The notes beneath the pieces were generated by a model. It did no database searches. It saw nothing but the letters and a program-made list of their open reading frames with translations, and was not told the DNA's origin. Shown here one piece after another: positions 1 through 6,040 of a stretch of 6,578 bases of DNA. The stretch is from Faeciplasma avium (GTDB lineage Bacteria; Bacillota; Clostridia; Oscillospirales; Ruminococcaceae): positions 1 to 6,578 of the forward strand of contig DVOL01000049.1 of NCBI GenBank assembly GCA_018713505.1, given 5' to 3'. Made by a program: the position numbers and the translations under genes. Within the stretch, counting starts at the first letter, position 1. Every line of letters starts with the position of its first letter.

Positions 1-1210
1 TTTGTTCCCGTACAAGGAAAATATGCTCCTCTCGCTGACGCCTGACGGCGTATTGAGCGGATATAGCCTAGGCTCTCTTGACGCCGAAAGCTGTAAAATC
101 AAGAGAATACGCAGGCTTGACTCCCTGTTAGTGCCTGCAGTCGCCTACCGTCCCCAGACTGACACCGTTTTAAGCTTTTGCGGTAATATGGGAGACGAAT
201 CCCCCTGCTGCATAACCGAATACTCCCTAGAGGACGACGACATGATGATACACTCCCGCCACTACCTTGATGTATCCGATGATACAGACTTTTTCCTCGG
301 GGTGCATGAAAACATCGTCACGGCGCTTTTAGGCTCTGGCGACAGTATTATTACCTTTGATTTCCTGAATCCTCCCGATAGTATCACGATATTCGGCAAC
401 ATGATAAATTCCGAGGTAATCTACTCCTTTGAAAAGACCTCCGGCATCCTTGTCCGTCAGGGAAATATGGATTCACAGAAGCTGACCCTCAAGCTTTTAG
501 CCGGCGACAGCGATTTTGATATCTTCCAGGCAAGCTCAGGCTTCCATAACTTTGTAAATTCCGACTCCTATGTAGACCTCACCGAGATAGACTCGCTTAG
601 GAAAAGAATTGAGGAAAACGCTGCCGCTCGGTTTGTCGTGAGCTATGACGATAAATATTTTGGCGTCCCGACGAGGATAGGCGACCCCTGGTCTGAGGAA
701 ATGAATCCCGAGGACGGAAGTCCTACCAGCTATTCTATACTTAGGTCGGAGCAGATATATTACGCTTATAATATTGATATATCTGAGAAAAGATACTCCG
801 ACCCCGACGGCGACGAACTCTACAAGCTATTAAGGTTCATCCACGACAATCCAGGAGGAAATAAGGGCAAAATGCCGTTTGGGGATGATATCACCATCCT
901 GGACGGTGCGGTATATCTTTTGAATCCAAAGTCTGAGAATAGGGAAAATGCTGTAAGATTTCTTGAGTATGTCTTGGATGTATTCAGCGGCAAAATCCCC
1001 GGAGTTGTCAGCGAGGAGCTATACTACCCGGAGCTAGAGTCCCTTGAAAACTGCTATGTCCAGTGGAAATGCAGACCTCTTGAATTAATCGGGCCGGTAT
1101 TAAACGCAAGAAATCAAATTATAGCTCAGGGAGATTCTCTTAGCAGCGGCGATATCAAAAAGCTTGCAAGGGAGACTGCGGCTCAGGTCGCAATGATGAT
1201 TGGCGAGTAG
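1..1210 (+). CDS. ABC transporter solute-binding protein, family 1-like, with N-terminal beta-rich (propeller-like) domain; 5' end outside window
   Basis: The reading frame is open to the left edge, so about 402 C-terminal residues are seen and the signal peptide and lipobox are missing. Residues about 1-125 are rich in short beta strands and turns (for example ENMLLSLTPDGVLSGYSLG), which suggests beta-propeller blades. From about residue 126 the protein follows the start of an extracellular solute-binding domain: a SITI strand, then FEKTSGILV (143-151), then KLTLKLLAGDSDFDIF (160-175), where the family usually has a basic residue followed by LAAGDAPDV. Later landmarks are YVDLTEID (190-197), FGVPT (220-224) and YLLNPKSENRENAVRFLEYV (305-324), the usual C-lobe helix. 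It should capture a ligand, probably a carbohydrate, outside the membrane for the two permeases that follow. The ligand cannot be read from sequence. The binding-domain call is fairly secure; the propeller is an inference. The TTG at position 2 is probably an internal leucine, not the start. Confidence 0.8.
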   Translation, partial: LFPYKENMLLSLTPDGVLSGYSLGSLDAESCKIKRIRRLDSLLVPAVAYRPQTDTVLSFCGNMGDESPCCITEYSLEDDDMMIHSRHYLDVSDDTDFFLGVHENIVTALLGSGDSIITFDFLNPPDSITIFGNMINSEVIYSFEKTSGILVRQGNMDSQKLTLKLLAGDSDFDIFQASSGFHNFVNSDSYVDLTEIDSLRKRIEENAAARFVVSYDDKYFGVPTRIGDPWSEEMNPEDGSPTSYSILRSEQIYYAYNIDISEKRYSDPDGDELYKLLRFIHDNPGGNKGKMPFGDDITILDGAVYLLNPKSENRENAVRFLEYVLDVFSGKIPGVVSEELYYPELESLENCYVQWKCRPLELIGPVLNARNQIIAQGDSLSSGDIKKLARETAAQVAMMIGE

Positions 1211-1249
1211 CTGATTTCTTCGCTGTCCTATACTTTCAGAATGTCACTC

Positions 1250-1258
1250 GGAGGTGAT
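1250..1258 (+). promoter_or_regulatory. Shine-Dalgarno site that fixes the start of the first permease
   Basis: GGAGGTGAT is a full-length complement to the 16S rRNA 3' end. It lies 7 nt (counted from GGAGG) before the ATG at 1262 and inside any reading starting at the ATG at 1241. The 1241 start has no such site, so 1262 is the better start. Confidence 0.88.
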
Positions 1259-1261
1259 AGT

Positions 1262-2101
1262 ATGCATAAAGCGTTTAAGCTGAAGATTTTATTTTTGAGC
1301 CTGCCGGTCGCAGCAGGCTTTCTAATCTTTTACATTATACCCTTTTTCAGAAGCATAGGCTACTCCTTCCTAAAAAGCGCAAACAGCCGGGAGTTTGTAT
1401 TTTTACAAAACTACAAGGAAGTCCTTGGAAATCAGTATTTCAGGCTTGCGCTTATCAACACGGTGATTTTTTCTTTAGTCGGCGTGAGCCTTATAATGCT
1501 GTTATCGATTCTGCTCTCTGTTTCACTTGTCAAGCTTTCAAGCAGGTTTTCGTTTATAAAAAGCTTCTTTGTAATGCCGTATGTACTGCCCTCTGCGAGC
1601 ATCATCTTCTTCTGGCAGGTATTTTTTGACACCGAGTCCTATTCAGCTCTGGCTGAAATAAACGGTCTTGGCGGTGTGTTCGATGTTTTACCCCTGTACA
1701 TTATTTTCCTTTGGAAGAATATTGGTATAAACATCATCCTGATAACCTCCGCACTGACAAAAATAACCCCGGAGGTCTACGAGGCAGCCTCGCTTGACGG
1801 TGCACGGGGCTTTAAGCTTCACACAAAAATTACTCTGCCGCTTGTTTCCTCAAGCCTGTTTTTTGTAGGAGTGCTTAGCTTTGTCAACTCCCTAAAAATA
1901 TTTAAGGAGAGCTATCTCTTCTTTAGCTCAAACTATCCTCCCGAGGCTGCGTACATGATTCAAAACTACATGAATAATCACTTCTACAAGCTAAACTACC
2001 AGAATCTCTCGACCGCCGTGGTAATATTCACGCTGAGCATGGCTGTTTTGATATTCATCTGGTACAGACTGGAGAATACGCTCTCGGAGGGGACCTTCTG
2101 A
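1262..2101 (+). CDS. ABC transporter permease, MalF/UgpA type (CUT1-like)
   Basis: This is a 279-residue inner-membrane permease, the usual size for the MalF-like partner in Gram-positive CUT1 importers. Six hydrophobic segments are seen at about residues 9-30, 61-90, 100-121, 141-164, 194-212 and 250-269. The cytoplasmic EAA loop, which docks on the ATPase, is intact at 171-193 (EVYEAASLDGARGF, ending ITLPL), including the conserved Gly after Asp. An in-frame ATG at 1241 would add seven residues, but only the ATG at 1262 has a ribosome binding site. The gene starts 51 nt after the solute-binding gene and its TGA shares one base with the next ATG, so it is in one operon with its neighbours. 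I see no promoter in the 51-nt gap. The substrate is unknown. The permease assignment is secure; sugar specificity is inferred from family resemblance. Confidence 0.92.
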   Translation: MHKAFKLKILFLSLPVAAGFLIFYIIPFFRSIGYSFLKSANSREFVFLQNYKEVLGNQYFRLALINTVIFSLVGVSLIMLLSILLSVSLVKLSSRFSFIKSFFVMPYVLPSASIIFFWQVFFDTESYSALAEINGLGGVFDVLPLYIIFLWKNIGINIILITSALTKITPEVYEAASLDGARGFKLHTKITLPLVSSSLFFVGVLSFVNSLKIFKESYLFFSSNYPPEAAYMIQNYMNNHFYKLNYQNLSTAVVIFTLSMAVLIFIWYRLENTLSEGTF

Positions 2102-2871
2102 TGAAAAGAAAACGCCTTTACTATGCTCTGCGGCTTGCGATTCTTTTGGCTTTGGCGCTGTTATTTATCTATCCCGTTTTGACGACTGCGATAAAATCCT
2201 TTTCCTTTGAGGGGAAACCTGGTCTTTATCAATACTGGGAGCTGTTTGTGACCAACTTTACATATCTTAAATATTTTTGGAACTCGGTTTTCTACGCCTC
2301 GGTGATAACAGCAGTCAGCATACTAATTTCGCTGCCGCTTGGATTTTTGTTTGCAAAGCTTCGCTTTAAGGGACGGGACAGCATATTTTTTATCTTCATA
2401 CTCGTTTATATGCTCCCCTTTCAGGCTACGCTTCTTCCAAATTACATCCAGCTTCGTGATTTTGGGATGCTAAACACCCCTCTTGCCCTTACGCTTCCCA
2501 TGATGTTCTCACCCTTTGCCGTCTTTCTTCTTAGGCAGTTCATGAAAACTATTCCCGACGAGCTTATCGACTACACCCTGCTTGAGACCTCCTCGGTGCT
2601 TAAAACATTTAGGTATGCGGTTCTGCCGCAGATAAAGCCTGCGATAGTCTCCCTGGCGATTTTAATCTTCTGCGAGAGCTGGAATATGGTAGACCAGGCG
2701 CTTATTTTCTCTATGGATAATAATGACATCCTGCCGCTCTCGGTAATACTCGGCGAGATTCCCGAGAATGTCAGATACGCAGGAGGCACAGTGTATATGT
2801 TCCCGATAATAATGCTCTTTGTCATGTTCAGAGAGACTCTTGAGCAGTCCATGGAGGCGTATAAGCTATGA
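2101..2871 (+). CDS. ABC transporter permease, MalG-like, with degenerate EAA loop
   Basis: This 256-residue membrane protein has about six hydrophobic segments (near residues 10-30, 60-85, 93-113, 125-145, 180-200 and 228-243) and is the natural heterodimer partner of the preceding permease. The EAA region at about 154-181 is recognisable from PDELI, the following F and VLPQIKP, but its core reads DYTLLETSS where the family normally has EAA..DGA; the usual Gly is Thr163. It is followed by ESWNMVDQ (192-199). The change is shared in kind with a subgroup of Firmicutes MalG-like permeases I recall from memory, so it may be a subfamily trait and not decay. The ATG overlaps the previous TGA by one base and is preceded by GGAGGGG at 2086-2092. 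The last four bases overlap the next gene. Confident as a permease; substrate unknown. Confidence 0.9.
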   Translation: MKRKRLYYALRLAILLALALLFIYPVLTTAIKSFSFEGKPGLYQYWELFVTNFTYLKYFWNSVFYASVITAVSILISLPLGFLFAKLRFKGRDSIFFIFILVYMLPFQATLLPNYIQLRDFGMLNTPLALTLPMMFSPFAVFLLRQFMKTIPDELIDYTLLETSSVLKTFRYAVLPQIKPAIVSLAILIFCESWNMVDQALIFSMDNNDILPLSVILGEIPENVRYAGGTVYMFPIIMLFVMFRETLEQSMEAYKL

Positions 2872-3254
2872 AAAAGCTGGTGAGCGTATTAAGCATACTG
2901 TTTTTAGCGGCTATAGTATTTTTCACGCTGATGGGCGAGAGGCTGTTTTACTCGACTAAGCCCACTGTGGAAATCGACCGTCCGATTAGGATAGGAGACC
3001 GTGTATTCCTACCGAAAACCGCCGTATTTAAAGAGGAGGACGGCGAGTACATCTATACCGTGACGGTAAGACAGGGCTTTTCGGCTGAGCTTTTAACCGT
3101 CACGAGAGTAAGGCTTTTAAGCTCTATGGAGGATGATACAGGCTATTTGGGCGAGGATTATATGATTGTCGAGGCCGAGGGCTACACAAACTCCCCTACA
3201 GTTATATCCTCAAGCAGACCTCTTAAGGACGGCGATATGGTTGTTGAAGGATAG
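2868..3254 (+). CDS. Small membrane-anchored protein resembling the membrane-proximal domain of HlyD/RND-type periplasmic adaptors
   Basis: This 128-residue protein begins with KK and one hydrophobic helix (about residues 4-22), which suggests an N-terminal anchor or uncleaved signal with the rest outside the cell. The exported part is beta-rich: FLPKTAVFKEEDGEYIYTV (47-65) resembles the 'vPxxAV...dGxxYVyvv' stretch of adaptor membrane-proximal domains, and VISSSRPLKDGDMVVEG (112-128) resembles their closing 'GLxxGDxVV' turn. The lipoyl/barrel-sandwich and helical hairpin parts of a full adaptor are absent, so it is far shorter than a normal 350-450-residue adaptor. Its ATG overlaps the permease stop as ATGA, with GGAGG 10 nt upstream, so it is translationally coupled to the transporter and probably belongs to it. 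A link between permeases and binding protein, or a stabilising subunit, is inference. The gene is certain; the adaptor resemblance is moderate. Confidence 0.8.
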   Translation: MKKLVSVLSILFLAAIVFFTLMGERLFYSTKPTVEIDRPIRIGDRVFLPKTAVFKEEDGEYIYTVTVRQGFSAELLTVTRVRLLSSMEDDTGYLGEDYMIVEAEGYTNSPTVISSSRPLKDGDMVVEG

Positions 3255-3274
3255 GACCGATCGTTAAATTAATT

Positions 3275-3290
3275 AAATATTTAAATATTT
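3275..3290. repeat. 16-bp perfect AT-only palindrome upstream of the promoter
   Basis: AAATATTTAAATATTT is its own reverse complement and lies inside a longer A+T run (3264-3300) just before the -35 box. It occupies about -63 to -48 relative to the predicted transcription start, so it may act as an UP element or a regulator site. AT-rich palindromes also arise by chance. Confidence 0.4.
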
Positions 3291-3301
3291 TCTAATCTGT
3301 A

Positions 3302-3331
3302 TTGACATTGACTGCTGCAGTATGCTATTAT
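3302..3331 (+). promoter_or_regulatory. Sigma-A promoter for the DUF1538/PII-like unit
   Basis: The -35 box TTGACA (3302-3307) is consensus. An 18-nt spacer leads to TATTAT (3326-3331), and TGC directly before it makes an extended -10. The expected start of transcription is near 3338, giving a leader of about 70 nt. The upstream flank is A+T only for much of 3264-3300. I see no riboswitch-like fold in the leader. Confidence 0.8.
3311..3321. promoter_or_regulatory. Possible operator: hyphenated palindrome between -35 and -10
   Basis: ACTGC-T-GCAGT is an 11-nt palindrome with 5-bp arms placed within the promoter spacer, where a bound repressor would block polymerase. It is short, so chance is a real alternative; no regulator is encoded nearby. 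Confidence 0.25.
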
Positions 3332-3393
3332 TAACTTGTTATTTGATTTAAAGCGCTACAGCCGTTTTATTAACCCTTAAACTCCTGCCGGAA

Positions 3394-3401
3394 AGGAAGG
3401 A
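3394..3401 (+). promoter_or_regulatory. Ribosome binding site selecting a TTG start
   Basis: AAGGAAGGA lies 6 nt before the TTG at 3408. The only nearby ATG (3401) is in another frame and sits directly on this site with no spacing, so the TTG is the supported start of the DUF1538 gene. A TTG start may lower its translation. Confidence 0.7.
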
Positions 3402-3407
3402 TGCAAT

Positions 3408-4934
3408 TTGAATCCCAAGCTAAAAGAGAAAACACTGGAGTCGCTGTCTGCGGTCCTTCCGATTACCGGAATCGTCTTGCTTATCAGTATCTTTTTAGTG
3501 CATTTAGACCTCGGCAGCTTTGTCATCTTCCTTGTTGGAGCGATAATGCTGATTTTCGGGATGGGCTTTTTTCAGCTCGGAGCGGAAATAGCCATGACCC
3601 CTCTGGGAGAGGGCGTCGGAGTTCAGATATTTAAGACCAAAAAGCTCTGGATGGTGCTGTTTATCTGCTTCTTAATGGGCGTGATAATAACAGTATCTGA
3701 GCCTGATTTGCAGGTGCTTGCAGAGCAGGTCCCCTCGATTCCAAACATGACGCTTATACTTACGGTCGCTGTTGGAGTCGGAATCTTCCTAGCGCTGGCG
3801 ATTATAAGAATTAGGTACAAAATAAGCCTCTCCGGGCTTCTTATAGTCCTGTATGCCATTCTTATTATAGCCTCATTCTTTGTCCCGGAGGACTTTTTGG
3901 CTATCGCCTTTGACTCGGGCGGAGTCACGACCGGCCCCATGACAGTTCCGTTTATCATGGCTCTCGGCATAGGACTTGCCTCCTCCAAGGTAGACAAGAA
4001 CGCCTCTAGCGACAGCTTCGGTCTTGTTGCTATTTCAAGCGTCGGACCCATTCTTGCGGTTTTGATTTTAGGCTGCTTCTTCAAGCCGGAGGAGGTTGAT
4101 TACTCCCTCGCCGGGACATCCTCAGCAGATACCACAAGGGATGTCGTCAGGATGTTCGTTGAAAACCTTCCTGGATACATAAAAGAGGTTTTAATCGCTC
4201 TTTTGCCTATCGCAGCAGTATTTGTAATATTCCAGCTTCTAACCCGCCGCTATCAGAAAAGGCAGATTAAGCGTATTGCCATCGGTTTGATTTACACCTA
4301 TGTCGGGCTGGTCCTGTTTTTGTGCGGAGTCAATGTCGGCTTCGCTCCGATAGGTGCATTTTTGGGCAGTGAGCTTGCAAGCGTCTCCTTCAAGTGGGTG
4401 CTTGTCCCTATAGGAATGCTGATAGGCTATTACATCGTCAAGGCTGAGCCTGCGATTCAGGTTTTAAACCAGCAGGTAAACAGCGTAACAAACGGTGCAA
4501 TCTCGGTAAAGATGATGAATCGCTGTATGTCTATAGGCGTTGCGGTCAGCGTCGGGCTTGCTATGCTGAGGGTGCTTGTGGGGATTCCGATTCAGTGGAT
4601 AATCCTGCCGGGATATGTGATTGCACTGGTGCTCTCAAGATTCGTTCCAAAGATATTTGTCGGTATAGCCTTTGACTCCGGTGGAGTCGCAAGCGGTCCT
4701 ATGACCTCGACCTTCCTGCTCCCTTTGAGCATCGGCGTATGTCAGGCAATAGGCGGAAATCTTATGACTGACGCCTTAGGAGTCGTCGCACTGGTTGCAC
4801 TTACTCCGTTGATTGCGATACAGCTTATGGGTATTTTGTACAACTACAAGTCCTCTAAGCTACAGAAGGCCGCTCAGGAGCCTGTTATACTTCCCAGTGA
4901 CAGTGATATCATTGTCGACCTAGAGGAGGATTGA
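3408..4934 (+). CDS. DUF1538 family multi-pass membrane protein, two-repeat
   Basis: This 508-residue protein is strongly hydrophobic, with roughly 12-14 membrane segments and a short charged cytoplasmic-type tail (LPSDSD to DLEED). It consists of two similar halves, about residues 10-225 and 260-475. The clearest shared motif is AFDSGGV-TT/AS-GPMT at 167-179 and again at 421-433. A second shared motif is EPDLQVLAEQV (98-108) against EPAIQVLNQQV (347-357), and FFQLGAEIA..PLGEGVG near 54-71 has a fainter counterpart near 310-324. Inverted or parallel repeats with broken-helix GG/P motifs are typical of secondary transporters and channels, so transport of an ion or small solute is likely, but the substrate is not known to me. 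It starts at a TTG behind a good ribosome binding site, has its own promoter, and is followed after 3 nt by a PII-like gene that may sense a cytoplasmic signal and gate it. DUF1538 assignment is confident. Confidence 0.93.
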   Translation: MNPKLKEKTLESLSAVLPITGIVLLISIFLVHLDLGSFVIFLVGAIMLIFGMGFFQLGAEIAMTPLGEGVGVQIFKTKKLWMVLFICFLMGVIITVSEPDLQVLAEQVPSIPNMTLILTVAVGVGIFLALAIIRIRYKISLSGLLIVLYAILIIASFFVPEDFLAIAFDSGGVTTGPMTVPFIMALGIGLASSKVDKNASSDSFGLVAISSVGPILAVLILGCFFKPEEVDYSLAGTSSADTTRDVVRMFVENLPGYIKEVLIALLPIAAVFVIFQLLTRRYQKRQIKRIAIGLIYTYVGLVLFLCGVNVGFAPIGAFLGSELASVSFKWVLVPIGMLIGYYIVKAEPAIQVLNQQVNSVTNGAISVKMMNRCMSIGVAVSVGLAMLRVLVGIPIQWIILPGYVIALVLSRFVPKIFVGIAFDSGGVASGPMTSTFLLPLSIGVCQAIGGNLMTDALGVVALVALTPLIAIQLMGILYNYKSSKLQKAAQEPVILPSDSDIIVDLEED

Positions 4935-4937
4935 CGA

Positions 4938-5648
4938 ATGAACAATCATATTAATCACCAAATTCACAATCACGCCCATCCAAAAAAGTTCGCTCTGCAG
5001 CTTCTTGCGGTTATAACAACTCCAAAGCTCGCAGAGAAAACCTCAGAAATGTTTAAAAAGGCGGAGCTTCCGCTACAGTACAGATTCAGCGCAGAGGGTA
5101 CAGCCTCAAGCGAGATGATGGATATGCTGGGTCTTGGCAGCATCGAAAAGTGTATGCTTATAAGCGTCGTGCCGAAGATGCTCTCCCCTGTCATGCTAAA
5201 AAGGCTTCACTCAGAGCTTAAGCTTGATACGGTAAACAGCGGAATCGCCTTCACCATACCGATTAACGGCGCCAATAATTTAATTCTTCGTATGCTTGGT
5301 CAGCTTCACGGCGAACACCTAGGAAAGGATGATGTTAGTATGGCAGATTCAAACCATGTTCTTGTAGCCGCAATAGTCAACAGAGGCTTCAGCGCAGATG
5401 TCATGACCGCCGCAAAGAGCGCAGGCGCAAGAGGCGGTACGGTCATATTCAGCAGAAGGATAGGCAGCGAGGAGGTTGCAGGCTTCTGGGGTCTTAGCGA
5501 GCAGGAGGAAAAGGAGATTGTTTTAATCCTCTCCGAGGCGGCTGATAAGCTCCCGATAATGCAGAGCATCAGCGAGAGCTGCGGTATGCACAGCGAGGCA
5601 AAGGGTCTTGTCACCTCGATGCCCATAGACTCTGTTATCGGAATCTAG
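4938..5648 (+). CDS. Tandem PII-like signalling protein with histidine-rich N-terminus
   Basis: The 236 residues hold two PII-like ferredoxin folds in one chain. The second (about 140-236) is clear: HVLVAAIVNRGFSADVM (140-156), AAKSAGARGGTVIFSR (158-173), EKEIVLILSEAADKL (191-205) and a closing KGLVTSMPIDSVIGI. The first (about 18-112) carries EGTASSEMMDMLGLGSIEKC (53-72), the stretch that corresponds to GGTVI..SEEV.GFWGLSEQEEK in the second. Neither has a long T-loop with the uridylylated tyrosine of GlnB/GlnK, so it is not a classical nitrogen PII. PII folds usually trimerise and bind nucleotides or small effectors and often control a neighbouring transporter. Residues 1-17 contain His at 4, 7, 10, 12 and 14, suggesting metal binding. 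It sits 3 nt after DUF1538 with GAGGAGGA 7 nt before the ATG, so the two are co-expressed and probably act together at the membrane. The effector is unknown. Confidence 0.9.
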   Translation: MNNHINHQIHNHAHPKKFALQLLAVITTPKLAEKTSEMFKKAELPLQYRFSAEGTASSEMMDMLGLGSIEKCMLISVVPKMLSPVMLKRLHSELKLDTVNSGIAFTIPINGANNLILRMLGQLHGEHLGKDDVSMADSNHVLVAAIVNRGFSADVMTAAKSAGARGGTVIFSRRIGSEEVAGFWGLSEQEEKEIVLILSEAADKLPIMQSISESCGMHSEAKGLVTSMPIDSVIGI

Positions 5649-5708
5649 CTTCCGGGTGATATGTCAATATGGCTTGGCGCTGTATTTGGCGGTTTTAACT
5701 AGAATAAT

Positions 5709-5745
5709 AAGGTCTGTCAAGAGGTTTCCCACCCTGGCAGACCTT
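5709..5745. terminator. First hairpin after the PII-like gene (probable terminator)
   Basis: AAGGTCTGTC (5709-5718) pairs with GGCAGACCTT (5736-5745) as a 10-bp stem with one G-U pair and a 17-nt loop that can form an extra AGG/CCT helix. The + strand tail is TTAAAATTAT and the - strand tail is ATTATTCT, both A/T-rich but without a long T run, so it could work in either direction with modest efficiency. Confidence 0.6.
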
Positions 5746-5752
5746 TAAAATT

Positions 5753-5780
5753 ATACCGCCGGCCCAAGGGTCAGCGGTAT
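5753..5780. terminator. Second hairpin, probable bidirectional terminator between convergent genes
   Basis: ATACCGC (5753-5759) pairs perfectly with GCGGTAT (5774-5780). After a C/A mismatch the helix continues as GGCC/GGTC around a CAAG loop. It lies 27 nt past the stop of the minus-strand small gene, whose transcript would end in AATTTTAAA, and it backs up the first hairpin for the plus-strand unit. Confidence 0.65.
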
Positions 5781-5806
5781 TTAAAATACTTCGCACAAAA
5801 AGCTTC

Positions 5807-6040
5807 TTACTCGTGAGCCTTGAGCCACTCCTTAGCCTTAGCCTCGCTCATTCTCTTTATATCCTCACGAGGATATATGGAATTAACTCCGCCGTTGACA
5901 TAGAGGAAGTAGCTTCCGCTCTCCATCTGGTAAAGGGACTCCTCATAGCCGGAGGTGTCTCCAAACTCGCCGAAGGCAACCTTTTTCAGCAAGGAAGCGT
6001 TATCGGTGTCGTATTCCTTTTTGCAGATTATCTTTTTCAT
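5807..6040 (-). CDS. Small conserved protein of unknown function (77 aa)
   Basis: This is a soluble, charged 77-residue protein with no signal or membrane segment. It starts MKKIICKKEYDTDNASLL, continues with YEESLYQMESGSYFLYVNGG and ends SEAKAKEWLKAHE. This order (KKII..K.YDT, then an LY.t..G.yFLY..GG core, then a C-terminal eA..W helix) matches a family of small 70-90-residue Firmicutes proteins I recall, often in mobile-element and gut genomes, with no function I can name. The ATG has AAGGAGT upstream with 8 nt between AGGAG and ATG, and near-consensus promoters lie about 65-125 nt upstream, so it is a real, self-transcribed gene. The opposite-strand frame over the same bases has no comparable signals. 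It converges on the PII-like gene and shares the hairpins between them. Real gene: confident; role: unknown. Confidence 0.85.
   Translation of the reverse strand: MKKIICKKEYDTDNASLLKKVAFGEFGDTSGYEESLYQMESGSYFLYVNGGVNSIYPREDIKRMSEAKAKEWLKAHE

Noticed and set aside
1241..1261. ATG at 1241 as start of the first permease
   Set aside because: It has no ribosome binding site, and GGAGGTGAT at 1250-1258 is ideally placed for the ATG at 1262.
3338..3400. Riboswitch or attenuator in the leader of the DUF1538 unit
   Set aside because: The leader is about 70 nt and A/T-rich, with no stable stem, terminator-like hairpin or known aptamer motif.
3401..3634. 77-residue plus-strand frame starting at ATG 3401
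   Set aside because: It overlaps the DUF1538 gene out of frame, has no spacing to a ribosome binding site and gives a low-complexity, non-family-like product.
3623..4084. 153-residue minus-strand frame inside the DUF1538 gene
   Set aside because: It is a shadow of a strongly supported membrane-protein gene, without start signals or a recognisable domain.
5306..5626. 106-residue minus-strand frame inside the PII-like gene
   Set aside because: It is a shadow of the PII-like coding frame, Ser/Ala-rich and with no ribosome binding site or domain.
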